Assembly: GCF_021018895.1 (NCBI RefSeq)
Contig: NC_079385.1
Span: forward strand, 479,759-543,758
Length of the DNA: 64,000 bases
Source of the DNA: Seriola aureovittata
Taxonomy: Eukaryota; Chordata; Actinopteri; Carangiformes; Carangidae
Direction of reading: 5' to 3'
Position 1 is the first letter of the stretch. Every line of letters begins with the position of its first letter. Below are positions 48,143 to 60,100 of the stretch, in pieces. Under the pieces are notes generated by a model. It worked only from the letters and a program-made list of their open reading frames with translations. It was not told the DNA's origin and made no database searches. Position numbers and translations under genes: made by a program.

Positions 48143-51100
48143 ACGCACACGCACACGCACACGCACACACGCGCACCAGTCTGACATGTAGCTTGCTTAG
48201 TGCCTATCGGTTATATCATAGAACTGCACACCATCTTATTCAGATAGTGAAACAACATTAAAGTCCAACCGTTGTTGCCTCTGTTGGTAGTGCTTGATGA
48301 ACTGTGGCAGCTCTGTCTGGAGGTTGAAGGTCTCTGGTAGCCAATCAGGTGGTGGGCCACCCTTCAGTCTGCGGGCCACAGCAGCCAGGCAGTCCTTCAC
48401 AGTGACAATGCTCTCAAAGGGAAACTGGTTCAGCATCACATGAGGTCGCTCCTCACTCAGTCTCCTGTCACAGAAACGGCTCTTCAATCAAAATCAGAAA
48501 AATGAATGATGACTGAATAAAGTCATGGTCTCCTTTACAGGGATGTATATGGATGGTGACTTTTGACCTTTGTCATACCACACTGCACAAGGCAGTATCA
48601 ACAGGGGAAAAGTATATTTAAAGGTATTAACAACTGTTGTAGTAAACCTTCATTGAATATTAAACTCAGCATTATTAAATGTGTAACTCATTATTATTAA
48701 TATATACTCTGCATTATAATCATACTAAATGATGAACCTATAAACTCAATGTATCAGTAATGTTCACAATTAAGAAATTAGATGAAGTGTCTTTTTCAGA
48801 ACATTATGAGAATGAAGGAGATGTAAAGACACAGGGAGTGCGAATGCATTTTCGGTAGCAATGAACCTATAAAGACGAGGAGGGCTTAGAGCATTGGCAA
48901 GACGAACATCTAATCAATCAGAACGTGTGGCAAATCACAAAGTTTACAGGAGTAGGTCAATTCCCACAGGCAAAAATAATGGATGAAAATGAAGAACATC
49001 AAATAGTGACATGGAACAAACAAGCAAATGATAAGGGGAAAACAAAGACACATCAGAATGACAGCAGAGAAGAACAAGAAAGGGCGAGGACAGAAAACAC
49101 AGACGAAGAGTCAAGTGTACACTCTGAGGGAAGCATGTCCCAGGATGATGAAGAAAAATATGAGGGACATTACACCCCATCATCAACCACACTCTGCATA
49201 AAGAAAAGAATGGCCAACAGTGTAAGACTGGAGTTCGATGGAGAATGCCAATCGAGCTGCATGGTGCTGAGCTGTGAGCACAGGTCCCGAGCTGTGAGCA
49301 CAGGTCCCACTAGAGGACGTCGGGCCCTCATACCACCCTCATGGAGTCTGTTTCTGACATTTTGGTCAGAAACATGCATTTGCTGATTCGCTGATCACTC
49401 ACTTTTGTGGTTGTGCTAGTGCTTACTCTGTCTCGTTGTTGGCTAGGCCAGGCCTGAATCCTCCTCGCAAACATTTATGGACTTTGTAAAACAAGCCTAA
49501 CAGCCTCCAGAATGGCTTTTTCAGCTTTTATGTCGTTAAAAGCTGAAACTGAAGCCTCTATCTGAACTACGGTTACATCCTCTGTAGGAGCCAATTAAGA
49601 CATCTACTATAAGTAGGAACTAACCTGTGTAGGTTCAGGTGCCACCCGGAAAGGGAAACAGATTTTTGACCACACCCGCACTCACACACACACACTCACC
49701 GAACCTACTCTGTATTCACCTGGTGACATGAAACTCAAGGCAGAGGAGCTGCAGTTGAGTTGTGAATTTGTGAACTGTTGTTGGACTATTAATGTTTGAA
49801 TGGAAAAGAAATACTACATGGAATAAATGGACAATTTACAACCGGCAAGTACTGAATGGACAATATTTCATTTAATCGGAAGGTGAAAATGTGCGTCAAT
49901 TAACTAATCCGTGGTGGAGCACCTCAGTGGCCTAAAGCGTGGGCTTGGCCACTATACTTTCAGTCAAAAATCTGTCCGTTTTGTTAGTTAATCGAGAAGA
50001 AGTTTGCCATGATTTGCGGCAACCCGGGAGAGCAGACGGATCGCGTGATTGGAGCGCGCAGCCAGCTGCGGCTGATCAGCTGATTGGGACGCCGGAGAGG
50101 AGATGCGGTGCATCTTCTCATCTGCTGAGGTCCATCTGCTCATCGGCTGACCAGGACACCGGAGAACATCTCATCTCAACAGGCTGCTGACTGGAGGATT
50201 CGGTTCGGACGTCGCGGAGTTTCCCGCCGCCAGAGACACACAACAGCTGTTTCATCTGACGGAGGTAAGGTAGCGCTACCGCAAGTTTAGATGGCCATTT
50301 AGTTGTGTGCACACAAAAAATAAGGCGTAAGTCCAATGCATTGGTTGCTGAAGGGGATGATCAAAACTTTGTGTTGGTAATTTTGTAACAATTGTATTGA
50401 CCGTCGGACTATAAAAATGGACATGGAGCAGTGCGTTGCGGACACGGACATAACATCAGCTGTGAGCGCGCCAGCTGTTGGCAAACAGGACACTGTTGCT
50501 GAATGTGAAACGCAAGGCAAGCGGGTTGTCAAACTTACTGCTAAAGCTCTTGCTGACAGGTTAGACAGGTTACAAAATGGTAGAAAATCTAAGCTAAATA
50601 AGGCTAGCAATTTAAGAAAAACGATACAAGGTTTAATGCAAAATGGAAACGGTTCTGAGGTACAAAATGCTCTTGATGGTTTCATTGAATTGTGTGATGA
50701 TATAAAATGCGTGCATGATTCAATAATGAGTTTGTTGCCCCAGGATGAAAAAGAAAGACATGAAACATGGTTCAAAGCAAAAATGATGTTCAATGATGAA
50801 TTTATTGCCAATACACAAGAGTGGGTTTTGAAAAATGAAAAGTGTGTGCCTGAAAATGAAGGTAATTATGAAAATGGTGATTGTGGTGATGAAATTAATC
50901 CTGATGATAGTGTTTCCAATGTGGGTAAACATTCAAACAAAAGTTACATCAGTAACAAATCAAGTACCACTTCCTCTGCACAAATTAAAGCAGCAGCAGA
51001 AAGAGCTGCACTTGTTGCTCGGATGGCAGCATTAAAGGAACAACATGCATTGGAGGAACAGGAGCAACAAATAAGGAGGAGAAAGGAACAGCTCAAGTTG

Positions 51101-54100
51101 GAAACTGAGTTAGCAGCATCTACTGCTAAGCTAGCAGTTTTGCAGGCTTCAGATGGACGTTCCTCTCGTGCCTCAAATGGCATGAACTCATATTTTGAAA
51201 GGGAAAAGAGGAAGCTGAAACCACCTAACAGTCTTAACCCCACAGTAAAGGAATATGAGCCCGTTGCAAGCAAATCACAGCAGAAGGACTGGTCATTGCC
51301 ACAGCACAAACAGCCATCAATGGACGTTAACCCAAAGCCAACTCAAATACATGATTCAAGTGCAATAAAACAAGATGCTGATGCATATGATGAAAAACAT
51401 GGAAAAACATCACAAGGTTTGCAAGCTGCTACAACAACTGCTTTGGAAAACAGGCAACATGCAAACCTACGAGGTGATGAAATTACATCTGGAGATGTTA
51501 TTGCTATTATGCACAAGCAAAATGAAATCACAGCTACTCTTGTTCACCAGCAGCGCTTATTGTCTCTTCCAACACGAGACATTCCTGTATTTGAAGGAGA
51601 TCCACTTCAATATAAAGCTTTCATTAAAGCATTCGAACAAGGAGTGGAGGACAAAGCTAGTGGAGCTGACTGCTTATATTACCTGGAACAATTCACAAGG
51701 GGACAGCCAAAGGAATTGGTTCGTAGCTGTCAACACATGGCTCCTGAACGTGGCTACATTGTGGCAAAGGGTCTTCTCAAGGAACATTATGGAAATGATT
51801 ACAAGATTTCAGCTGCATATACAGAAAAGGTTCTGGCTTGGCCAACAATCAAGTCAGAGGATGTCAAAGCTCTACAAGCTTATGCTTTGTTTCTGCGTGG
51901 ATGTTGCAATCTTATGGAAGAACTTCATTACATGTACGAGTTGGATTTGCCAACTAATATGAGACTGATCATTTCCAAACTGCCATTCGAGCTCAGGGTA
52001 AGATGGAGAACTAAGGCCCATGAAATTATCGAAGCCTCCCGTGACAGAGCTCATTTTTTGGATGTGGTTTTATTTCTTGAAAAGCATGTGGTGATTCTTT
52101 CTGACCCCATCTTTGGAGATCTTGAAGTCGTAACACCAAAATCTGTTGGTTTAAATCCTACCAACAAGCTAAAGCTACAGTCAAGGAGTGGAGCGAAAGG
52201 AAGCAGTTTTGCCACTACAGTAGCACCCATGTACTCCGTGGAAAACAAGGTTACTCAAAATGACTTCAAGAAACAGGAAAGCCAAAACTGTCATTGCTGT
52301 TCACGTGCTCATCCTTTAGAAAAATGCCAACAGTTCAAAGGAAAGAAGCACCGAGACAAAATTAATTTTCTGAAGGAGAAAGGCATTTGTTTTGGATGCT
52401 TATGCACCGGACACTTTAGCCGGACCTGTAATAAGCGCATGATTTGTGAAGTTTGTGAGCAACAACATCCCACCGTGCTCCATATCAAGAAGGCAGATGT
52501 GGAGTTAGAACCATCAACTCTCCCTCAGACATGTGGGCATACAGGGGCCGGAAAGGATCGCTGCATTCTCTCTATTGTGCCGGTGAAGGTTAAGTCCACC
52601 AAGGGAAGTGAGGTCATACAGACCTATGCCTTTCTGGACCCTGGAAGTTCAGCTACATTCTGTTCAGAGGATCTTATGCAGAAGTTGAACATTACAGGGA
52701 AAAGAACCCATTTTCTTTTGAAAACAATGGGACAGGAAAAAGTTGTTCCTGCACACTCCTTATTGGGTTTGGAGGTGTCTGGTCTTGAGGAAAACAACTT
52801 TTATCTCCTTCCAGAAGTCCTCACACAGAAGAAGATGCCAGTCACAGTAGACAATATTGCTACTGCCGCAGATGTTAAAAGGTGGCCTCATCTGTCGAAA
52901 GTCCATATTCCAAGTATAAACGCCAATGTTGACATGTTGATAGGAACCAACGCTCCCAAGTTATTGGAACCATGGGAAATTGTCAACAGTTTTGGAGATA
53001 GCCCATACGCTATAAGAACAGTTTTGGGATGGGTTATCAATGGCCCTTTAACTGGAAGTGGAAATGGCAGCAGTCTTGACATGGAGCTTTCCTCTGTTGT
53101 GGTGAACAGGATTTCAGTGTCTAACTTGGAAATCATGCTGAAGAATCAGTATATGCATGACTTTAATGAAAAAACCTCAGAGGACAAAGAAATGTCTCGA
53201 GAGGACCTTAAGTTTTTGGAAGTCATGGAATCCTCTGCAGAGCTACAGAATGAGAGGTACACCCTGAAGCTGCCTCTTAAGAAACCTGATGTTCTTCTTC
53301 CAAACAACTTTGCAGTGGCAAAACAAAGGATACTTGGATTGAGGAAAAGGTTTGTCAGTAACCCAACACTGCACAAGGAATATTCAAGCTTTCTCAACGG
53401 GGTTATTGATAAAGGATATGCGGAGCAAGCTCCTCAGCAGCATTTGCAAAGTGGAAAGATCTGGTACATACCACACCACAGTGTTTATCATCCCAGAAAA
53501 GGCTCCTTACGAGTGGTATTTGACTGTGGTGCCACATTTAAAGGAGCATCATTAAATGGAGAACTGTTGCAAGGACCCAACCTTACCAGTTCACTGCTTG
53601 GAGTTCTCACTCGATTCAGGCAGGAGCCTGTAGCAGTTATGGGTGACATACAGGCTATGTTTCACCAGGTGAAGGTTGCAGAACAGGATCGAGATTTTCT
53701 GCGCTTTCTCTGGTGGCCACAAGGGGACATGAGCAGAGAGCTTCAGGACTACAGGATGACGGTGCATTTGTTTGGAGCTGTTTCATCACCCAGTTGCGCT
53801 AGTTATGCGCTGAGGCGGACTGCTGATGACAACAAGTCTGACTTTTCTGCTGAGACTGTTCAAGCTGTCAAGCAAAACTTTTATGTGGATGATTGTTTGA
53901 TGAGCCTGGGCTCAGAAAAGGAGGCCATCCAGATCATAAAAGATCTCTCGGCTCTCTGTAAAAGAGGTGGTTTCATTTTGGAGAAATGGATTAGCAACAG
54001 TCGGGCAGTGTTGCAGACAATTGCAGAAGAGCAACGGGCTAAAGATCTGAAAGAGCTGAATCTGGATCGAGACAATCTTCCTATGGAAAGAGCTTTAGGT

Positions 54101-57100
54101 CTGCTTTGGTGCGTCGAGTCAGACTCCTTTAAGTTCAAGTTGGAAGTGAAGCAACAGTCTCTAACCAGACGTGGCATGTTGTCCACAGCCAGCTCAGTGT
54201 ACGACCCTTTAGGTATGTTGGCACCAGTCACTTTGTCTGCAAAAATCATGCAACAAGAGCTCTGCAGGAGAAGCTGTGGATGGGACGATGTCATGCCACC
54301 AGATATCGAAAGTCAGTGGAAAAGATGGTTGGCAGATCTGGAGTTGTTAGCATCGTTCAGAGTTGATAGATGCATAAAGCCGCAAGACTTTGGTGCACCC
54401 ATACACAGGCAACTACATCATTTTGCAGATGCCAGTAAAGATGGTTATGGCACTGTAACTTACATCAGGCTGCAGAACTCCAAAGGTACGGCTCATGTTG
54501 CGTTCTTATTAGGAAAGGCCAGAGTTACACCATTAAAATCTGTAACTATTCCACGACTGGAACTAACAGCTGCAGTTCTGGCTGCTAGGATGGATGTGAT
54601 GTTAAAGTCAGAGCTTCAACTTCACTTTGATGAATCTGTGTTTTGGACAGACAGCACTTCAGTTTTGAAGTACATCAATAATGAAGACAAACGTTTCCAT
54701 ACATTTGTGGCGAACAGGATCACAGCCATAAGAGAAGTTTCAAGCCCTTCCCAGTGGAGACATGTTGGCTCCAAGGACAACCCTGCTGACGCTGCCTCCA
54801 GAGGAGTAAAGGTGTCAGACTTTCTGCAAAACCATAGTTGGCTGGAGGGTCCCAAGTTTTTGTGGAAGTCTGAGAAAGACTGGCCAGCAAATTATGGTGG
54901 TGATGTCCAAGTGGATGCGGACGATCCAGAAGTAAAAAGGGATGCCTTGGTGAATGTTGTTGGTAACGGTTCACTTACTGCCAACTTATGAGTTACTTCT
55001 CAGACTGGAAAAATCTCAAGGTGTCAGTGGCGTGGTTTCTCCGGCTGAAAGGAATCTTGTTGGAACGCAGTCGTTCAAGAAAAGGTTTGGAGGCCTGTGT
55101 AAATACTCAAGTAAAGAGATCAAAGACTGCGATCAAACATAGGAACATCTTGATGCCAAATGATCTGGTGGAGGCAGAGTTGGCAATCATTCGCTATTGT
55201 CAGCAACAAAGATTTAAGGACGAAATTTCTTCCCTGTTGTCTGAAAGAAGAACAGTAAGCAGACAAAGTTCCATCTATAAGCTGGATCCAATATTGGAAG
55301 ACGGACTCTTACGAGTTGGAGGGAGATTAAGCAAGGGAGCAATGCCTTTGGAGGTAAAACATCCACTCATCCTCTCCAAAGAGCAGCATATTTCTATGCT
55401 TATTCTCAAAGATATCCACCAGTTATTGGGTCACAGTGGTCGAAACCATACATTGTCTGCACTGCGGAGGAAGTTTTGGATTACTAGTGCCAACTCAGCT
55501 GTGAGGAAGATCATATCCAAATGCAGCTTTTGCAGACGCTTTAATGGAAGAGCTATGGAGCAGAAGATGGCAGACCTTCCTAAGGAAAGAATTAGCCCAG
55601 ATCTACCACCATTCACCAATGTTGGAGTGGACTATTTTGGACCTGTGGAAGTAAGGAAAGGCAGAACAACTTACAAACGATATGGAGTGATATTTACCTG
55701 CTTGGCAAGTAGAGCAGTTCATTTGGAGGTGGCCAACTCCCTTGAGACTGACGCATGTATAAATGCTCTTCGTCGGTTTATTAGCAGGAGAGGTCAAGTC
55801 GTCCATATCAGGTCAGACAATGGAACCAACTTCGTCGGTGCGGAAAGAGAACTTAGAGAGGCTCTTGCTGCATTGAATCATGAGCAGATTCAAGGAGCTC
55901 TCATGCCGGCTGGCATTGAGTGGAGTTTCAATCCACCAGCGGGTTCTCATCATGGTGGCGTTTGGGAGCGCATGATACGCATAGCAAGGCGTGTACTCAA
56001 GTCAGTCTTGCACCAGCAGATGTTGGATGATGATGGACTCCACACTGTCATGTGTGAAGTAGAAGCAATTCTTAATGATCGTCCTATCACCAAGTTGTCT
56101 GACGATCCAAATGACTTGGAGCCTCTCACACCAAATCATCTCCTGCTTCTGAAAGGAAAACCAGCTTTGCCGCCTGGACTTTTTGATCCATCTGATATGT
56201 ATGTGAAACGCAGATGGAAGCAAGTTCAATACATATCTAATCTGTTCTGGAAGCGCTGGGTCCGGGAATATCTGCCATTGCTGCAAGAGAGACAGAAGTG
56301 GAACCAGAGGAAAAGGAGTTTAGTTCCTGGTGATGTAGTAGTCATCATGGATTCATCAGCTCCACGTGGTTCTTGGCCTCTTGGAAAGGTGTTGGAGGTT
56401 TTTCCTGACAAAAGGGGCCTAGTGCGTTCTGTCAAGCTACAGACTAAAAGCAACATTATTGAGAGACCTGTAACTAAGCTTTGCTTAATACAAGAGGGGT
56501 AAATTGAATGATGTTATTTGCATACTCATGTACATATTTGAGATTTTCACATTTTGGCTCCTGTATTATTGTGTTGAATTGTAATGTTTGTCTACCACTT
56601 ACAATTAGGGGCCGGTGTGTAGGAGCCAATTAAGACATCTACTATAAGTAGGAACTAACCTGTGTAGGTTCAGGTGCCACCCGGAAAGGGAAACAGATTT
56701 TTGACCACACCCGCACTCACACACACACACACTCACCGAACCTACTCTGTATTCACCTGGTGACATGAAACTCAAGGCAGAGGAGCTGCAGTTGAGTTGT
56801 GAATTTGTGAACTGTTGTTGGACTATTAATGTTTGAATGGAAAAGAAATACTACATGGAATAAATGGACAATTTACAACCGGCAAGTACTGAATGGACAA
56901 TATTTCATTTAATCGGAAGGTGAAAATGTGCGTCAATTAACTAATCCGTGGTGGAGCACCTCAGTGGCCTAAAGCGTGGGCTTGGCCACTATATCCTCAC
57001 TTATCTCTGAGATCAGGTGTGAGTTAGCCTCCATTGCGGAGCCCATCTCGGTTCTTCTCCAGCGTCAGGCTGACCTCGGCTCCCGGCCATCCTCGTTAGA

Positions 57101-60100
57101 GTGTCCTGAGCCTGAGTCCACCAGTCTACTAGTGAGCGTAAAACACTCAGTCGACCCATCTCCTGGCTGTTCCACTTGGGCCTTGTGGTTAAAGGCAAGA
57201 ACAGCCACTCCCTTCCCCTTCATGATTCCCAAGATGATTTCACCGACCTGGAGTTGTCCAACTTCTTTGCTCCTCTGGCTCTACCAAACTCACCCTCACC
57301 GCTGCTGAGTGGAGGTCATGCCGAAGGAAATAGCAAAGCCAATTCTGTCAGCTATCTGTCAGCTTCTACCAAACCTCGCTGTCTACACCACCAATGTAGT
57401 AAGCAGTAACCTGGAGATTTTGATAGTAGGTGACTCTGTTGTTAGGTATTTGACTCTCCCTCTCAACTATTGTCTCTCCTTTGGCAAGGTAGTAGATTTA
57501 ATTGAACTCATTCTGACTCTCATTGACCTACATCCCACTGTCATCATTGTTTTAACACATGTGGGAACAAATGACGTCATGGACAGAAATTCCAGCAAAT
57601 TACAGGCAGACCATGAGTCTCTGTGCTACACAATTGAGAGTCTGGGAAAACGTTGTCTAATGTCTGGACCCATTCCACTCTCTTCAAAAACTCTGAACAC
57701 TTTAGCCAACTCTTCAGTCTCCAGGACTGGTTAAAAAAATCTCTGCTCTACTGCACGATTCGATTTTATCTCAAGCTTTGACTAATTCTGGACTAATTCA
57801 AGCCTGTACAGAGTGGATGGTGTGCACAATAACAGAAAGGGAACAAAGCAGTTGACTTTATCCTGTTTATAGCGTTTTCACTCTGATATGCACCATGGCA
57901 AGGCTCAGTCCAGACCTGAGTTTGGTGAGCTTTTATCTAAAATTACTGTTGAATATGACTCAATTCTTATTTCTGGTTATTTTAACATTCACATTGATAA
58001 TGCCACTGATCGTTTTGCTAACCAGTTCACTGACGTATTATCATCTTTTGAGTTCATTCAGCACTCTGCAGGGCCTACACATAATCAAGGCCACACTTTC
58101 GACCTGGTTATTTCTAAAGGTCTTGATATAACCCCAAAGTGTGTACTAGATGTTGGGATTTCAGATCACTTGTATTTTTTTCAATATTGCTTTGATGACC
58201 AAAAATTCACCTGGCTGAAAACTAGTCAAAAGACGGGCCATTTGTGCTGAGACATCTGATAAGTTTATTGCTAGATACAATAATTCTGCTATGTATAGCA
58301 GACCACTGTCTGGTTTCGGTCGGTGGCCCACGGTAGCAACCGGACATGGACAGAGAAACTACCCGTATTTTTCCTTGAGGTCTACGGTCTACTAGTATAG
58401 TCCAGCGATCTGTGAGTGGTACAGGTGGCAGATTAATGAACGTGCCGTTGCCGGCGGGAAAGTCTTGGCTCTGACACTTCTGAGGGCAGCCCGCTTCAAA
58501 AACCCTTGCCTCTTGCTTCACAGATTTCAGGCAAACACTCAGAGAAACCAAATCCTGCAAGGTTGGGCTGGTGGGTCCAGGTTGGCAGGGCTTGGGGCAT
58601 GACTGATTTGTTGTGACATCAAAAAGTTCCAGAAGTCCTGATGGCTGGTTTTAAGGCTAAGTTTCTGAATACAGGCTATGTGCATTTTTCTGTGGACTGA
58701 GTGCTTTGACACTTTCATAGTATTAATATAGAACCTAGACCTGCTTTATAATCAAACAACACATGGACATCTACCTTTATACACCTCCAAGGATGTAGTA
58801 TAATGTAAAATGATGCAAATAATATTCAAATCACATATGATCTGAAACTTGTTTGTAAGTTTACAGTACAAAAAGTTAAAAAAAGAAATTAAAAGGATGC
58901 ATTTCTATTGTTGGGCTTAAATTATGGAACAATGATATTAAACATTTTAAAATTTGTAACTTGCTTTTCGTTTTCGAAAGAATGGTTTACAGAGCTATTT
59001 TTGAGGGTTACAAGTGTGATCAACTCTTTTTTGATAAGAATGCAGGCAGGCATATATAAGCCTGTTCAGTCACTATTTAATACATAGACCGTTGACTTTG
59101 TTTTTATCTTCCTATATTGTTTATATGTACTGTATTATAGGACCAAGGAACTCTGGGCCCTATTCCATCAAAGCAGATAAGGGAAAATCGTGGCTTATTT
59201 TGTTAAGTCCCGCTAATATAACTCAGATTTCCCTTCCATCACTGTGGCTTATAGGATCCCCTGCTTATGAATTATACAGGATAGATTGATTTGGTTATTT
59301 ATGTAGAGGTTTTAAATTGTGCATTGTCATAATAATAATGTAGGCTATCAATCGTATTTATGAATTATAAAATAAATAACTATCTTAACCTTTAGCTCCA
59401 AATCTAAGTGAATGGATGAAATATTAGCATGATCAATCTGCTGATTATTGCCTCCTTACCTACATTGGTTATTGTGTAAAATGGGCTAACAAAGACAATA
59501 ATAATAGCCTGCAGTTTGCAATATAGAATTAAACATTTAGTGCCTTTATTCTGATGCCACGGGTCAGACTTGAACCCCTGCCACTGCAGCTATGAGTTAA
59601 CACTGATGATATGCGCTCTGCTGGGTGAGCTATTGGAGCGCTGCATACTGACTTTACCTGAAGAAAGTGAGCATAGGTGTATTTTCTCAGAGCTTGTCAG
59701 ACTACTGCTAACTGATAAACTTATCCACTCCACCTGTAGCTATAACTGGTTGGGTTTTGCTTGACATTACATTATTCACATATTATACAGGATGGTTGGT
59801 AGCCCTAAACAGCAGGGCATTGGCTCTTATTTCCCGTTCTTTCTGTGACATGATCTTCTTTTCCACAATTGACTGTTCTTGACTGCTTGTATAGTCAGTG
59901 TATGCGCATAATGCAGCTTGTCCAAGCCTGGTTTAAGTTAACGTTGACAAGGATCGGCTAAATCATCTTAATGTGGTGGCTTGAGTCTGATGGGTTGTTG
60001 TTAATTCTAACCAGGCTTTTTCAGTTAAGCGCAGATTTCCTTAGCGACGTTTATGAAATACCCCCCTGGAGTCCCAAGTTAAGTATAGGAGACATACTCT

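Larger units (their letters stand above)
49583..56993 (+). mobile_element. Complete BEL/Pao LTR retrotransposon
   Basis: The two LTRs (49,583-49,956 and 56,618-56,993) both begin TGTAGGAGCC, end CCACTATA and differ essentially by one AC unit. TCCTC is duplicated on both sides (49,578-49,582 and 56,994-56,998), the 5-bp duplication expected for BEL/Pao. Inside are gag, protease, RT, RNase H and integrase in BEL order, with no stops within domains. It lies in a TTLL12 intron in antisense orientation, nested in an L2 LINE. Near-identical LTRs mean a recent insertion. Confidence 0.96.

Noticed and set aside
47938..48184. Cysteine/valine or histidine/threonine-rich ORFs around 48.1 kb
   Set aside because: They are translations of the (AC)n microsatellite.
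50299..56456. Minus-strand ORFs within the BEL element
   Set aside because: Antisense shadows of long, clearly coding plus-strand ORFs.
59560..59645. A functional tRNA gene on the minus strand
   Set aside because: Box A and box B are present, but the acceptor stem does not pair and the A-B spacing is filled with unrelated sequence; a SINE fragment fits better.
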